Source of the DNA: Streptomyces coacervatus
GTDB taxonomy: Bacteria; Actinomycetota; Actinomycetes; Streptomycetales; Streptomycetaceae
Reading direction: 5' to 3'
Length of the DNA: 64,000 nt
Assembly (NCBI RefSeq): GCF_029223485.1
Contig: NZ_JARHTP010000003.1
Span: 496,001-560,000, forward strand
Positions 42,508 to 51,586 of the stretch are shown piece by piece. The notes beneath the pieces are model-generated. The model worked only from the letters and a program-made list of their open reading frames with translations, was not told the origin of the DNA and did not search any database. Both the position numbers and the translations under genes were made by a program. Numbering within the stretch: position 1 is the first letter of the stretch; each line of letters begins with the position of its first letter.

Positions 42508-45210
42508 ATGACCGACCCCAACGCCATCCAGCCGAGCGAGCTCGACCAGCTCCCCGACCGGGACCCCGAGGAGACCGCCGAATGGCAGGCCTCCCTGGAC
42601 GCGGTCGCCAAGGCGGCGGGCCCGCACCGTGCCGCGTATCTGATGCGCCGCACACTGGAGCGCGCGGAGGGCAACGGCATCGCGCTGCCCAAGCTCCTTG
42701 AGACGGACTACGTCAACACCATCCCCACCGCCGCCGAGCCGGGTGTGCCCGGTGACGAGGAGATGGAGCGCCGTATCACCGCGTGGAACCGCTGGAACGC
42801 GGCCGCGATGGTGACCCGGGGCGCGAAACACGGCGTCGGCGGCCATATCGCCACCTTCGCCTCCGCGGCCTGGCTGTACGAGACCGGCTTCAACCACTTC
42901 TTCCAGGGCAAGGAGGCCGACGGTTCGGGCGACCAGCTCTACATCCAGGGCCACGCCTCCCCCGGCATCTACGCCCGTGCCTTCCTCGACGGCCGCCTGA
43001 CCGAGGCGCACCTCGACAACTTCCGCCAGGAGGCGGGCGGCGGCGGCCTTCCGTCGTACCCGCACCCGCGGCGCCTGCCCTGGCTCTGGGAGTTCCCGAC
43101 GGTGTCGATGGGCCTCGGCCCGCTGTCGGCGATCTACCAGGCCCGCTTCAACCGTTATCTGACGGCGCGCGGCATCAAGGACGTCTCGTCCTCCCACGTC
43201 TGGGCGTTCCTGGGCGACGGCGAGATGGACGAGCCGGAGTCCACGGCCGCACTCGCACTCGCTTCTCGCGAGGGCCTGGACAACCTCACCTTCGTCATCA
43301 ACTGCAATCTGCAGCGCCTGGACGGCCCGGTCCGCGCGAACTTCAAGATCGTGCAGGAGCTGGAGGCCCAGTTCCGCGGTGCGGGCTGGAACGTCGTGAA
43401 GTCGCTGTGGGGCTCCGCCTGGGACGAGCTGTTCCAGCTCGACACCACGGGCGCGCTCGTACGCCGGCTGCGCGAGGTACCGGACGCGCAGGTGCAGACG
43501 TACCAGACGCGCGACGCCGCCTACATCCGCGCGGACTTCTTCGGCAAGGACCCGGCGCTCGTCGAGATGGCGAAGCTGCTGAGCGACGACAAGATCCTCG
43601 AATGCTTCCACCTGTCGCGCGGTGGTCACGAGGCGCGGAAGGTCTACGCCGCCTACAAGGCCGCCGTCGACCACAAGGGCGCGCCGACCGTGATCCTGGC
43701 CCAGACCGTCAAGGGCTTCACCCTCGGTGAGGGCTTCGCGTCGAAGAACGCCAACCACCAGATGAAGAAGCTGACGGTGGACGAGTTCAAGAAGATGCGT
43801 GATCTCCTTGAACTGCCGATCTCCGACAGCCAGTTCGTCGACGGCCAGGTGCCCTACGGCCACCCCGGCACCGACTCCCCCGAGGTCCGTTACCTCCAGG
43901 AGCGCCGCGCGGCCCTCGGCGGCCCGGCCCCGGCCCGCCGTACGCACGCGCTCGCCCCGCTGCCCGCCCCCGCCGAGAAGGCCTTCGCCTCCTTCGACAA
44001 GGGCTCCGGCACGCAGAACGTGGCGACGACGATGGCCTTCGTACGCCTCATCAAGGACCTGGTCCGCGACAAGGAGACCGGCAAGCGCTGGGTGCCGATC
44101 GTCCCGGACGAGGCGCGCACCTTCGGTATGGAGTCGCTCTTCCCGTCCCTCGGGATCTACTCCCCCAAGGGCCAGACGTACGAGCCGGTCGACCGCGACC
44201 AGCTGATGTACTACAAGGAGGCCAAGAACGGCCAGATCCTCAACGAGGGGATCACCGAGGCCGGTTCGATGGCCGACTTCATCGCCGCGTCCACCGCGTA
44301 CTCCACGCACGGCGAAGCGATGATCCCGTTCTACATCTTCTACTCGATGTTCGGCTGGCAGCGCACGGCCGACCAGATGTGGCAGCTCGGCGACCAGCTC
44401 GGCCGCGGCTTCCTGGTCGGTGCGACGGCCGGCCGTACGACCCTGACGGGCGAGGGCCTGCAGCACGCCGACGGCCACTCGCCGGTGATCGCGGCGACCA
44501 ACCCGGCGGCGCTGTCGTACGACCCGGCGTTCGCATACGAGGTGGCGACGATCGTGCGTGACGGTCTGCGCCGCATGTACGGCGAGGCGGCGCCGGGCGA
44601 GGACCCGAACGTCTTCTACTACCTCACCGTGTACAACGAGCCGCTGCCGCAGCCCGCGAAGCCGGCCGGCCTGGGCATCGACGAGGGCATCGTCAAGGGC
44701 CTGTACCGCTTCAACACGGCCGAGTCCGCCGGGCTTTCGCCGGTGGCCAACGCGCCGCGCATCCAGCTGCTGGGTTCCGGTACGGCGATCCACTGGGTGC
44801 TGGGCGCGCAGAAGCTGCTTGCGGAGGAGTGGGGTGTGGCGGCCGATGTCTGGTCGGCCACGTCCTGGACGGAGCTGCGCCGTGACGCGCTGGAGGCCGA
44901 CGCGGCGCTGCTGCGCGGCGAGGAGCGGGTGCCGTTCGTGCGGCAGGCGCTGCAGGGGGCCGAGGGGCCGGTGCTGGCCGTCTCGGACTACATGCGGCAG
45001 GTGCCGGACCAGATCGCGCAGTGGGTGGAGCAGGACTACTCCTCGCTGGGCGCGGACGGTTTCGGTCTCTCCGACACGCGTGACGCGGCTCGCCGGTACT
45101 TCGGGGTGGACGCCGAGTCGATCGTCGTCGCGGCCCTGGCCCAGCTCGCCCGGCGCGGTGAGGTCAAGGCGACGGCCGTGAAGGAGGCCCGGGAGCGGTA
45201 CGGGTTGTAG
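42508..45210 (+). CDS. aceE: Pyruvate dehydrogenase E1 component, homodimeric type
   Basis: Thiamine-diphosphate enzyme that decarboxylates pyruvate and acetylates the lipoyl groups of E2. The 900-residue length and single-chain architecture are those of the AceE class. Visible motifs: [47 protein letters not shown] (thiamine binding), [19 protein letters not shown], and EAGSMADF with [15 protein letters not shown] in the pyrimidine domain. ATG 42508 is preferred over ATG 42472, because GAGGAAGG lies 7 nt upstream of it. It ends at a strong terminator and has no E2 or E3 gene beside it; lpd and sucB are 2 kb upstream. Confidence 0.96.
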   Translation: MTDPNAIQPSELDQLPDRDPEETAEWQASLDAVAKAAGPHRAAYLMRRTLERAEGNGIALPKLLETDYVNTIPTAAEPGVPGDEEMERRITAWNRWNAAAMVTRGAKHGVGGHIATFASAAWLYETGFNHFFQGKEADGSGDQLYIQGHASPGIYARAFLDGRLTEAHLDNFRQEAGGGGLPSYPHPRRLPWLWEFPTVSMGLGPLSAIYQARFNRYLTARGIKDVSSSHVWAFLGDGEMDEPESTAALALASREGLDNLTFVINCNLQRLDGPVRANFKIVQELEAQFRGAGWNVVKSLWGSAWDELFQLDTTGALVRRLREVPDAQVQTYQTRDAAYIRADFFGKDPALVEMAKLLSDDKILECFHLSRGGHEARKVYAAYKAAVDHKGAPTVILAQTVKGFTLGEGFASKNANHQMKKLTVDEFKKMRDLLELPISDSQFVDGQVPYGHPGTDSPEVRYLQERRAALGGPAPARRTHALAPLPAPAEKAFASFDKGSGTQNVATTMAFVRLIKDLVRDKETGKRWVPIVPDEARTFGMESLFPSLGIYSPKGQTYEPVDRDQLMYYKEAKNGQILNEGITEAGSMADFIAASTAYSTHGEAMIPFYIFYSMFGWQRTADQMWQLGDQLGRGFLVGATAGRTTLTGEGLQHADGHSPVIAATNPAALSYDPAFAYEVATIVRDGLRRMYGEAAPGEDPNVFYYLTVYNEPLPQPAKPAGLGIDEGIVKGLYRFNTAESAGLSPVANAPRIQLLGSGTAIHWVLGAQKLLAEEWGVAADVWSATSWTELRRDALEADAALLRGEERVPFVRQALQGAEGPVLAVSDYMRQVPDQIAQWVEQDYSSLGADGFGLSDTRDAARRYFGVDAESIVVAALAQLARRGEVKATAVKEARERYGL

Positions 45211-45217
45211 TTCGGCT

Positions 45218-45261
45218 GCGGGTGCGTGGGGGCTGGTCGCGCAGTTCCCCGCGCCCCTTAA
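45218..45261 (+). repeat. Interspersed repeat family 1, copy c (short form)
   Basis: GCGGGTGCGTGGGGGCTGG followed by TCGCGCAGTTCCCCGCGCCC. Faces the long-form copy d across the aceE terminator, so the two together form a large imperfect inverted repeat. Confidence 0.85.
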
Positions 45262-45297
45262 AAGCCAGGTCCGCTCCGGCGTGCCTGGCTTTTGTCT
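45260..45297 (+). terminator. Rho-independent-type terminator after aceE
   Basis: Stem AAAAGCCAGG (45260-45269) pairs perfectly with CCTGGCTTTT (45284-45293) around a 14-nt loop and is followed by TTTTGTCTT. The best textbook terminator in the window. It is flanked on both sides by family 1 repeats. Confidence 0.9.
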
Positions 45298-45299
45298 TC

Positions 45300-45369
45300 A
45301 GGGGCGCGGGGCTGTGTCGATATGCGGCTCCGCCGCGTGGGCGCGACCAGCCACATCCGGCCCGCACCC
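45300..45369 (-). repeat. Interspersed repeat family 1, copy d (long form)
   Basis: On the minus strand: GGCTGGTCGCGCCCACG, GCGGCGGAGCCGCATATC, GACACAGCCCCGCGCCCC. Same composition as copy b at 32171-32238. It lies just upstream of the WYL regulator start. Confidence 0.85.
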
Positions 45370-45399
45370 GACCACGCAAACCCCCGGCATCATGGCGGT

Positions 45400-46395
45400 A
45401 TGCGTGCTGCCCGCCTCATCAAGATGGTGCTGCTCCTCCAGTCCCGCCCCTCCATGACCGCCGCCGAGCTGGCGCGGGAGCTGGAGGTCTCCGAGCGGAC
45501 CGTGACACGGGATGCGCAGGCGCTGTCCGAGGCGGGCGTACCCGTGTACGCGGACCGCGGCCGGGCCGGCGGCTACCGCCTCATCGGCGGGTATCGCACC
45601 CGGCTGACCGGGCTGGCCCGCAGCGAGGCCGAGGCGTTGTTCCTGTCCGGTGTGCCGGGCGCCCTGCGCGAGATGGGGCTGGAGGACGCGGCCTCGGCGG
45701 CACAGCTGAAGGTGTCCGCCGCGCTGCTTCCGTCCCTGCGGGACGCCTCCCGTACGGCCGCGCAGCGTTTCCACCTCGACGCGCCGAACTGGTTCACCGA
45801 GCCCAAGGCCCCCGCCCTGCTACCCGCCGTCGCGGACGCCGTGTGGGACGACCGCCGGATCACCGCGCGCTACCGGAGCCGGGAGACCGAGGTCGAGCGG
45901 GTACTGGAGCCGTACGGACTCGTGCTCAAGGCGGGGGTCTGGTACCTGTGCGCGCGGGTCGCCGAACCGGACCACCGCGGCCCGTACCGCGTCTACCGCA
46001 TCGACCGGTTCACGGCGGTGGACGTCTGCGCCGACCGGTTCTCGCGGGACGAGGAGTTCGACCTGCCCGGCTTCTGGGAGGCACAGGCCGAGCAGTTCGC
46101 GCGGTCGATCCTGCTGGCCGAGGTCGTCGTACGACTGTCGGGGGACGGTGTCCGGAGACTTCCGTACGTCGTCGATCCGGCATCCGCACGGGAGGCGTTG
46201 GCGGCCGCCGGGTCGCCGGACGAGGACGGGTGGCTGACGGTGACGCTTCCCGTGGAGTCCGAGAAGGTCGCCCACTCGCAGCTGACGGGGCTCGGTCCGG
46301 AGGTGGAGGTGCTGGCGCCCGAGAGCCTGCGCGGGCGTTTCGCGGACGATGCGGCACGGCTGGCCCGGTTGTACGACCGGCTGAACGGGACATAA
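45400..46395 (+). CDS. WYL-domain helix-turn-helix transcriptional regulator
   Basis: 331-residue regulator of the DeoR-like/WYL class. N-terminal helix-turn-helix: RLIKMVLLLQSRPSMTAAELARELEVSERTVTRDAQALSEAG, then GRAGGYRLIGGY; the WYL domain is near 140-230 (ERVLEPYGLVLKAGVWYLCARV and the conserved YRVYRIDRF), followed by a WCX-type C-terminal domain. WYL domains sense small ligands or nucleic acids. ATG 45400 was chosen, since upstream in-frame starts would read through the repeat. Target genes unknown; the downstream genes are in the same direction. Confidence 0.92.
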   Translation: MRAARLIKMVLLLQSRPSMTAAELARELEVSERTVTRDAQALSEAGVPVYADRGRAGGYRLIGGYRTRLTGLARSEAEALFLSGVPGALREMGLEDAASAAQLKVSAALLPSLRDASRTAAQRFHLDAPNWFTEPKAPALLPAVADAVWDDRRITARYRSRETEVERVLEPYGLVLKAGVWYLCARVAEPDHRGPYRVYRIDRFTAVDVCADRFSRDEEFDLPGFWEAQAEQFARSILLAEVVVRLSGDGVRRLPYVVDPASAREALAAAGSPDEDGWLTVTLPVESEKVAHSQLTGLGPEVEVLAPESLRGRFADDAARLARLYDRLNGT

Positions 46396-46451
46396 CAATC
46401 CGCCGCACTCCACGTGCGCCCCACCCGCCCAGGGCCGATGCTGGACCCGTG

Positions 46452-46970
46452 ATGGAAGAGTCGGAGTTCTGGGAGCTGGTGGACGCCGCCCGCGAGGCCG
46501 CCGAGGGCGACCCGGAGGAGCAGGCGGACCTGCTCGTGGAGCGGCTTCTGGAGCTCGACCCGGAGACGGTCCTGGACTTCGCCCGTCACTTCGAGTCCCG
46601 CTACAACCGGGCGTACAGCTGGGATCTGTGGGGTGCCGCCTGGGTGCTGCTCGACGGGGCGAGCGACGACGCGTTCGACTTCTTCCGGTGCTGGCTGATC
46701 GGGCAGGGGCGGGAGGTGTACGAGGGAGCGGTGCACCAGCCGGACTCGCTGGCGGACCTCCTGGACGACTTCGACGAGGAGATCGACGGGGACGGGGAGG
46801 AACTGGGCTACGCGGCGGACGAGGCCTATGAGCAGCTCACCGGGACCATCGCCCCGGACCTGGGCATCCCGCCCGCGGCCGCCGAGCCGGAGGGCACACC
46901 GCTCGACTTCGAGAACGAGCAGGTGCTGGCGGAGCGCTATCCCAAGCTGTGGGAGCGGTTCCGGGACTGA
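46452..46970 (+). CDS. DUF4240 protein
   Basis: 172-residue, very acidic cytosolic protein (EESEFWELVDAAREAAEGDPEEQADLLVERLLEL at the N-terminus; SWDLWGAAWVLLDGASDDAFDFFRCWLIGQG in the middle). This is the DUF4240 family, common in Streptomyces; function unknown. ATG 46452 is the start, with a GTG directly before it. It is followed after 28 bp by a carboxymuconolactone-decarboxylase-like gene. Confidence 0.88.
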   Translation: MEESEFWELVDAAREAAEGDPEEQADLLVERLLELDPETVLDFARHFESRYNRAYSWDLWGAAWVLLDGASDDAFDFFRCWLIGQGREVYEGAVHQPDSLADLLDDFDEEIDGDGEELGYAADEAYEQLTGTIAPDLGIPPAAAEPEGTPLDFENEQVLAERYPKLWERFRD

Positions 46971-46998
46971 CGTTCACATCTGTGCAATGAGGGGGACC

Positions 46999-47538
46999 AT
47001 GGCTCGAATTCCGTACCCGGAGCGGCCGTCCGACGCCGTCGCCCGGCTGCCCGTGCCGCTCAACGCCTTCCGTATGCTCTCGCACGCCCCGCCGCTGACG
47101 GGTCCGACGATCGAGCTGGGCCTGGCGGTGCTGCGTGAGTCGACGCTCCCGGTCCGGCTGCGCGAGCTGGTCGTGCTGGCGGTCGCGGCCGGTACGCAGT
47201 GCGAGTACGAGTCCGTCCAGCACCACCCGATCGCCCTGAACGCGGGGGTGACGCCCGCGCAACTGGCGGCGATCGCCGAACGGCGCGCTGCCGGGCGGGA
47301 GTTCGACGAGGCGGAGTCGGCGGCGGTGACCGCGGCGTTCGAGCTGGTGGCCCGGCACACCCTGTCCGAGGACACGCTGGCGGCTCTCCGCGCCAGCTTC
47401 ACCGACCGGCAGGTGATCGAGATCGTCACCACGACCGGCTACTACGTCATGCTGGCAGGCCTCATGAACGGGCTCGGGGTGGATGTCGACCCGTCCGGGG
47501 AGCAATTCCTGGGACTGGTGGGCGGCGACCCCGGGTGA
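46999..47538 (+). CDS. Carboxymuconolactone decarboxylase (AhpD-like) family protein
   Basis: 179-residue helical protein of the AhpD/CMD family: LNAFRMLSHAPPLTGPTIELGLAVLRESTLPVRLRELVVLAVAAGTQCEYESVQHHP, then a helix with DEAESAAVTAAFELV and TGYYVMLAGLMNGLGVD near the end. The redox CxxC of AhpD is absent; only one cysteine (TQCEYESVQHH) followed by two histidines is found, so it is unlikely to be an alkylhydroperoxidase. ATG 46999 follows GAGGGGGA. The 3' third of this gene is duplicated in the following 340 bp. Confidence 0.88.
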   Translation: MARIPYPERPSDAVARLPVPLNAFRMLSHAPPLTGPTIELGLAVLRESTLPVRLRELVVLAVAAGTQCEYESVQHHPIALNAGVTPAQLAAIAERRAAGREFDEAESAAVTAAFELVARHTLSEDTLAALRASFTDRQVIEIVTTTGYYVMLAGLMNGLGVDVDPSGEQFLGLVGGDPG

Positions 47539-47559
47539 GCGTCAGGCCGTCCGCAGCCG

Positions 47560-47875
47560 GGACGCGGCCGAGTCGGCGGTCTGCGAGCTGGTGGCCGGCG
47601 CACCCTGTCCGAGGACACACCGGCGGCTCTCCGCGCCTGCTTCACTCAGGTTTGCCTCGCGATGTCCCTCGCCGGTCGCGCTGGCCGGCGTGTGTTTCTG
47701 TTGGGGGTCCGGGGGTCATCCCCCGGGAAATGCAGCACCGACCGGCAGGTGATCGAGATCGTCACCACGACCGGCTACTACGTCATGCTGGCGGGCCTCA
47801 TGAACGGGCTCGGGGTGGATGTCGACCCGTCCGGGGAGCAATTCCTGGGACTGGTGGGCGGCGACTCCGGGTGAG
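47560..47875 (+). pseudogene. Partial, interrupted tandem duplicate of the preceding CMD gene
   Basis: From about 47560 the sequence repeats the 3' part of the upstream gene (starting at the GAGTCGGCGG stretch), is interrupted after CTTCAC (47646) by about 90 unrelated bases, resumes with CGACCGGCAGGTGATCGAG at about 47738 and then matches the gene to its stop (GGCGACTCCGGGTGA), nearly base for base. The copy has a small deletion near its beginning and a frameshift. The insertion contains a GGGGGTCATCCCCC hairpin. The last bases of both copies also share GCGTCAGGCCGTCCG with the end of the next gene. Confidence 0.85.
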
Positions 47876-47877
47876 CG

Positions 47878-48102
47878 TCAGGCCGTCCGTCGGCGGGACG
47901 TGTCCGAGGGGATGTACGCCTGGGCCTGGTCGGCCTTCACCGCGTGGTACATCGGCGCGGCGTTGGCCTGGTCGAGCGCGGACGCGGTGACGGCCGCCGG
48001 GCCGAGGACGACGGCGACGGCCGCGCAGAGCGCCGCCCAGGGGCCGCCGGTGGTCCGGGTCCGGCCTTCGGTCTTGTGCGTGGTGCTGTGGTGACTGTTC
48101 AC
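47878..48102 (-). CDS. Small secreted or membrane-anchored protein, 74 aa
   Basis: 74-residue protein with a basic N-terminus and one hydrophobic segment (WAALCAAVAVVLGPAAVTASA, about residues 22-42) followed by ANAAP, a likely signal peptidase site. The mature part would be only about 25-30 residues (MYHAVKADQAQAYIPSD). The GTG start follows GGGGAAGAA. Function unknown. Its 3' end touches the duplicated block of the convergent CMD gene, so the C-terminus may have been altered by that duplication. Confidence 0.75.
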   Translation of the reverse strand: MNSHHSTTHKTEGRTRTTGGPWAALCAAVAVVLGPAAVTASALDQANAAPMYHAVKADQAQAYIPSDTSRRRTA

Positions 48103-48194
48103 TTCTTCCCCACCTCCAGTCAGTGCGTGTGCATGACGATAGGGAGAGCGCCTCAGGAAGATCCGTGAGGCGGCTGAGAGAAACCTGTGAGGCC

Positions 48195-49322
48195 ATGACC
48201 AGCCCGTACGTAAGGGAGATCACGCGCGAGGAACACCTTGCCCAGCTGCGGCAGTACCCCGATGCGAGCCATCTGCAGATCCCCGAGTGGGGCGAGGTGA
48301 AGCCCGACTGGCAGGCGGAGAGCGTCGGTTGGTTCGAGCACCGGGCGATGGTTGCGGCGGCGCTCGTGCTGTACCGGCCGCTGCCCGGCACCCGGCGCTG
48401 TCTCGCCTACCTCCCCGACGGGCCCGCGATCGACTGGCGGAGCCCTCGCCTGGAACGCCTGCTGGACCCGCTCGTCGCCCACGTCGAGGAGCGCGGGGCG
48501 TTCTCGCTCCGGATAGGACCGCCCCTCGTCGTACGCCACTGGGAGGCGGCCGGCGTCACGGCGGGCATCGCCGACCCCGACGTACGCCATCTGCACGACC
48601 TCCCCGCGGACGGGCTCGACGGGTACGCGCTGGACGTGGCGGAGCGGCTGGGGCGGCTCGGGTGGCGGCGGTGCGAAGAGGACGAGGGCAGCGGCTTCGG
48701 GCTGGGGCAGCCGCGCTACGGCTGCCACATACCGCTGGCGGGGCGCTCGGTGGACGATCTGCGGGCGGCGCTGGCACCGCACTGGGAGCGGGGCCTGCGT
48801 ACGTCCGAACTGGCGGGTGTGCGCGTCGGCTGGGGCGGGGCCCCCGACCTGGCCGAGTTCCACCGGCTGTACACCTCGACCGCCGCCCGCGACGGCTTCA
48901 AGGCCCGCCCGCTGGACTACTTCCGCCGCATGTGGAAGGCGCTGAACGCCGAGGACGACGACCGGCTGCGGCTGTATCTCGCCGAGTACGACGGCGAGGT
49001 GCTCTCCGCGGCGCTCATGATCAACGTCGGCTCCCGCGCCTGGCACTCGTACGCCGCGTCCGGCCGCAACGGGCGCGAACTGCGGCCCAGCAGCGCGCTG
49101 TTGTGGCGGATGCTGTGCGACGCGCGCGCGGCGGGCGCCGAGACGTACGACCTGCGCTCCGTCACCCCCGTCCTCACCGAGGACCGTCTGCTGAACCGGC
49201 TCCGCTTCAAGACGGGCGCGGGCGGCCGGGCCGTGGAGTACCTCGGGGAGTGGAAGCTGCCGGTGGGCAGCCAGGGCAAGGTGCTGCAGCGGGCGTTGGG
49301 GGCGTACCTCGGGCGCAGGTGA
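48195..49322 (+). CDS. FemX/FemAB-like peptidoglycan bridge aminoacyltransferase
   Basis: 375-residue protein of the Fem family (double GNAT fold), which adds amino acids from tRNA to the peptidoglycan precursor to start the interpeptide bridge; Streptomyces uses glycine. Features: HLQIPEWGEVKPDWQAESVGW near residue 27, a central GFGLGQPRYGCHIPLAGRS, DLAEFHRLYTSTAARDGFKARPLDYF, and a C-terminal SYAASGRNGRELRPSSALLWRMLCDARAAGAETYDLR, the FemX signature region. ATG 48195 starts the conserved part. The next gene, a PGRP amidase, also acts on the cell wall. Confidence 0.9.
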   Translation: MTSPYVREITREEHLAQLRQYPDASHLQIPEWGEVKPDWQAESVGWFEHRAMVAAALVLYRPLPGTRRCLAYLPDGPAIDWRSPRLERLLDPLVAHVEERGAFSLRIGPPLVVRHWEAAGVTAGIADPDVRHLHDLPADGLDGYALDVAERLGRLGWRRCEEDEGSGFGLGQPRYGCHIPLAGRSVDDLRAALAPHWERGLRTSELAGVRVGWGGAPDLAEFHRLYTSTAARDGFKARPLDYFRRMWKALNAEDDDRLRLYLAEYDGEVLSAALMINVGSRAWHSYAASGRNGRELRPSSALLWRMLCDARAAGAETYDLRSVTPVLTEDRLLNRLRFKTGAGGRAVEYLGEWKLPVGSQGKVLQRALGAYLGRR

Positions 49323-49340
49323 GGTGGCGTGTGCGCGCCT

Positions 49341-50195
49341 CTAGGGCGTACGGCCCTGGAGCCGTGCCGCCAGCTGTCTGATCCCGGGGAGAGTGGCGAT
49401 GAGGGCCAGGCCGGGGCAGCTCGTCATGTACGCCTCCTTGTGGCCGGCGAGGGCGGGGAGTGTGGCGGTGGTGCCGGACCGGTAGCGGCTGAGGCTGTTG
49501 CTGGAGACCAGGCGCACTTGGGCGCGCGGGTCGATGTCGGCGAGCCCGAGTTTCCAGGCGGTGAGGGCGGCTATCGCATCGGTCATCGCCTTCGGGACGG
49601 TGGCGCCCGCCGTGAAGGTGCCGAGGGCGGCGATACCGGCCGTGCGGTGGTTGAAGCCCTGGGTGTGGGCGCCGGTGACGGGCCGGTCGATGCCGCCCGC
49701 GCGGCCCTCGTAGATGGTGCCGCAGCGGTCGACGAGGAAGTTGTAGCCGATGTCGTCCCACTGGCGGGCGCCGGTCTGGCCCGCGTAGAGGTAGCGGATG
49801 ATGCGGGGCGCGTCGGCGCAGTCGTAGCCGTTCGGCGAGTCGGTGTGGTGGACGAAGACCGCGACGACCTTGTCGTCGTAGCGCGGGGGCGGCTGGGCGT
49901 GCCGGGTGAGCGAGTCCAGCCAGGCCGATCTGGGCACGATGTGGGGCTTGGCCGCCGTGTGCGGCGCGGCGGGGCGGGCGGCGACGGGCGGCGGGGGTTT
50001 CGCCCGCGGGTGTCCGATGCCGTCCGCGCACAGGACCAGTCCCAGGGCGGCGGCCAGTCCGGGCAGGCAGGAGAGCAGCACGCGCGGGGTGCGGGGCCCC
50101 GCCCCGGCAGCGGCTGATGTCACGGCCGATATGCGGCTCCGCCGCGCGGGCGCGGCGCCCGCGTGCCGTGGTCCTCGCGATCTTCGGACACGCAT
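49341..50195 (-). CDS. Peptidoglycan-recognition-type N-acetylmuramoyl-L-alanine amidase, exported
   Basis: 284-residue exported amidase (Amidase_2/PGRP fold) that cuts the bond between muramic acid and the stem peptide. An Arg-rich N-terminus is followed by a hydrophobic segment (PRVLLSCLPGLAAALGLVLCADG). The catalytic domain has VFVHHTDSPNGYDCADA (zinc His), YNFLVDRCGTIYEGRAGG, VTGAHTQGFNHRTAGIA (zinc His) and MTSCPG (zinc Cys). The start is uncertain: ATG 50195 is used here, but a copy of the family 1 repeat element overlaps the first 25 codons, so GTG 50123 is also possible. Confidence 0.88.
   Translation of the reverse strand: MRVRRSRGPRHAGAAPARRSRISAVTSAAAGAGPRTPRVLLSCLPGLAAALGLVLCADGIGHPRAKPPPPVAARPAAPHTAAKPHIVPRSAWLDSLTRHAQPPPRYDDKVVAVFVHHTDSPNGYDCADAPRIIRYLYAGQTGARQWDDIGYNFLVDRCGTIYEGRAGGIDRPVTGAHTQGFNHRTAGIAALGTFTAGATVPKAMTDAIAALTAWKLGLADIDPRAQVRLVSSNSLSRYRSGTTATLPALAGHKEAYMTSCPGLALIATLPGIRQLAARLQGRTP
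50123..50158 (-). repeat. Interspersed repeat family 1, partial copy e inside a gene start
   Basis: On the minus strand CGCGGCGGAGCCGCATATC, the internal part of the long-form repeat seen at 32.2 and 45.3 kb. It lies at the 5' end of the amidase gene, in frame with it (PARRSRISA), or just upstream if the gene starts at 50123. Confidence 0.65.
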
Positions 50196-50395
50196 GACCC
50201 CACTCTCGGCCCGATCCGCCCGGTCCGCGATGTGTGCTGTGCCACCCGGTGGAACCATCGTCCCGGTCCGGGGCGTTTCTCCTGATGCACGCACACGTGG
50301 CTGGTTCCGGGCTCCACGCGCGCGTGAAGGATCCGGGTGGCTGATCACTGGGCCCGTCCCGCGCGTACTAAGAGGTCTGAGAGAAAGGCGGCTCT

Positions 50396-51580
50396 GTGGA
50401 CCTGCTCGACATCCTGCTGTTGCTGGTGGTCGTGGCTTACGCGGCATCGGGCTACCGGCGCGGACTGGTGGCCGGCTGTGTCTCGCTCGCCGGGTTCGTC
50501 GGCGGCGCGGTGCTCGGCGTGTGGATCCTGCCGTGGATGATGGACCTGGTGACGGCGGGGACGACCCGGGCGACCGTGACCGCGGTGCTGACCGTGCTGC
50601 TCCCGGCCGTGGTGGGGCACGAGCTGGCGGGGCGCCTCGCGCTGCGGCTGCGCCGGGAGCTGGACCGGGGGCCGCTGAGGGTGGCCGACGGGGTGGGCGG
50701 TGCCGTGGCCAACTCGGTCGCCGTGCTGATCGTGGCGTGGGTGGCCGCGAGTGTGCTGGGCGCCTCCTCGTCGCCGCTGGTCACGACCGCGATCCGGGAC
50801 TCGGCGCTGCTCGGCGCCGTACAGGACGCCATGCCGGACACCACGCCCACCTGGTTCTCCCGGGCCACCTCGGCGCTCACCCAGGCGGGCTTCCCGCAGG
50901 TCTTCAATCCGTTCGAGAACGAGTCGACGGCCGAGGTCGCCAAGCCCACCGGCGACAGCGTCACGGCGAGCGCCACCAACGCGGCCAAGCGCAGCACGGT
51001 GAAGATCGAGGGCGTCTCCGGCAATCAGGGGCGCGAGGGCAGCGGGTTCGTGTACGCGCGCGACCATGTGATGACCAACGCGCACGTGGTGGCCGGCATC
51101 GACAACCCGAGCGTGCGGATCGGCGGGGTCGGGCGGTCGTACGAGGCGCGGGTGGTGCTCTTCGACCCCGACAAGGACGTGGCCGTGCTGTATGTGCCGG
51201 GCCTCGGCGCCCCGGTCCTGAGGTTCGACGACGGCGCCGCGCGCGGTGACTCGGCGGTCGTGGCCGGCTATCCGCAGGACGGCGACCTGAACCTGCAGGC
51301 GGCGACGGTGGCCAACCGCGTCCGGGCCACCGGCCAGAACATCTACAGCGACGCCACGGTGACGCGCGAGATCTACTCGATCCGCTCGACCGTCCGCCCC
51401 GGCAACTCCGGCGGACCGCTGCTGACCACCGACGGCCGGGTCTACGGCGTGGTCTTCGCCCGCTCGACGTCCGACAACGAGACGGGCTACGTCCTGACCG
51501 CGGCCGAGGTCGCCTCCGACGCCGGTCGCGCGGCGGACGCGACGGCGTCGGTGGACACGGGCGAACTCGTCACGTCGTGA
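50396..51580 (+). CDS. MarP-like membrane serine protease (CvpA-trypsin)
   Basis: 394-residue protease. An N-terminal CvpA-like domain with four membrane spans (residues about 5-25, 28-48, 58-78, 100-125) is followed by a periplasm-facing trypsin domain with His230 (TNAHVVAG), Asp261 (DPDKDVAVLY) and Ser338 (RPGNSGGPL). This is the layout of mycobacterial MarP (Rv3671c), which keeps pH homeostasis under acid and oxidative stress by activating a peptidoglycan hydrolase. The divergently encoded PGRP amidase is only 200 bp away and might be a client; this is inference. GTG 50396 starts the protein. Confidence 0.92.
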   Translation: MDLLDILLLLVVVAYAASGYRRGLVAGCVSLAGFVGGAVLGVWILPWMMDLVTAGTTRATVTAVLTVLLPAVVGHELAGRLALRLRRELDRGPLRVADGVGGAVANSVAVLIVAWVAASVLGASSSPLVTTAIRDSALLGAVQDAMPDTTPTWFSRATSALTQAGFPQVFNPFENESTAEVAKPTGDSVTASATNAAKRSTVKIEGVSGNQGREGSGFVYARDHVMTNAHVVAGIDNPSVRIGGVGRSYEARVVLFDPDKDVAVLYVPGLGAPVLRFDDGAARGDSAVVAGYPQDGDLNLQAATVANRVRATGQNIYSDATVTREIYSIRSTVRPGNSGGPLLTTDGRVYGVVFARSTSDNETGYVLTAAEVASDAGRAADATASVDTGELVTS

Positions 51581-51586
51581 CGCGGG

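Noticed and set aside
47646..47738. The ~90-bp insertion in the CMD duplicate as an insertion sequence
   Set aside because: Too short for a transposase gene, and I could not find clear terminal inverted repeats or a target-site duplication, only an internal hairpin.
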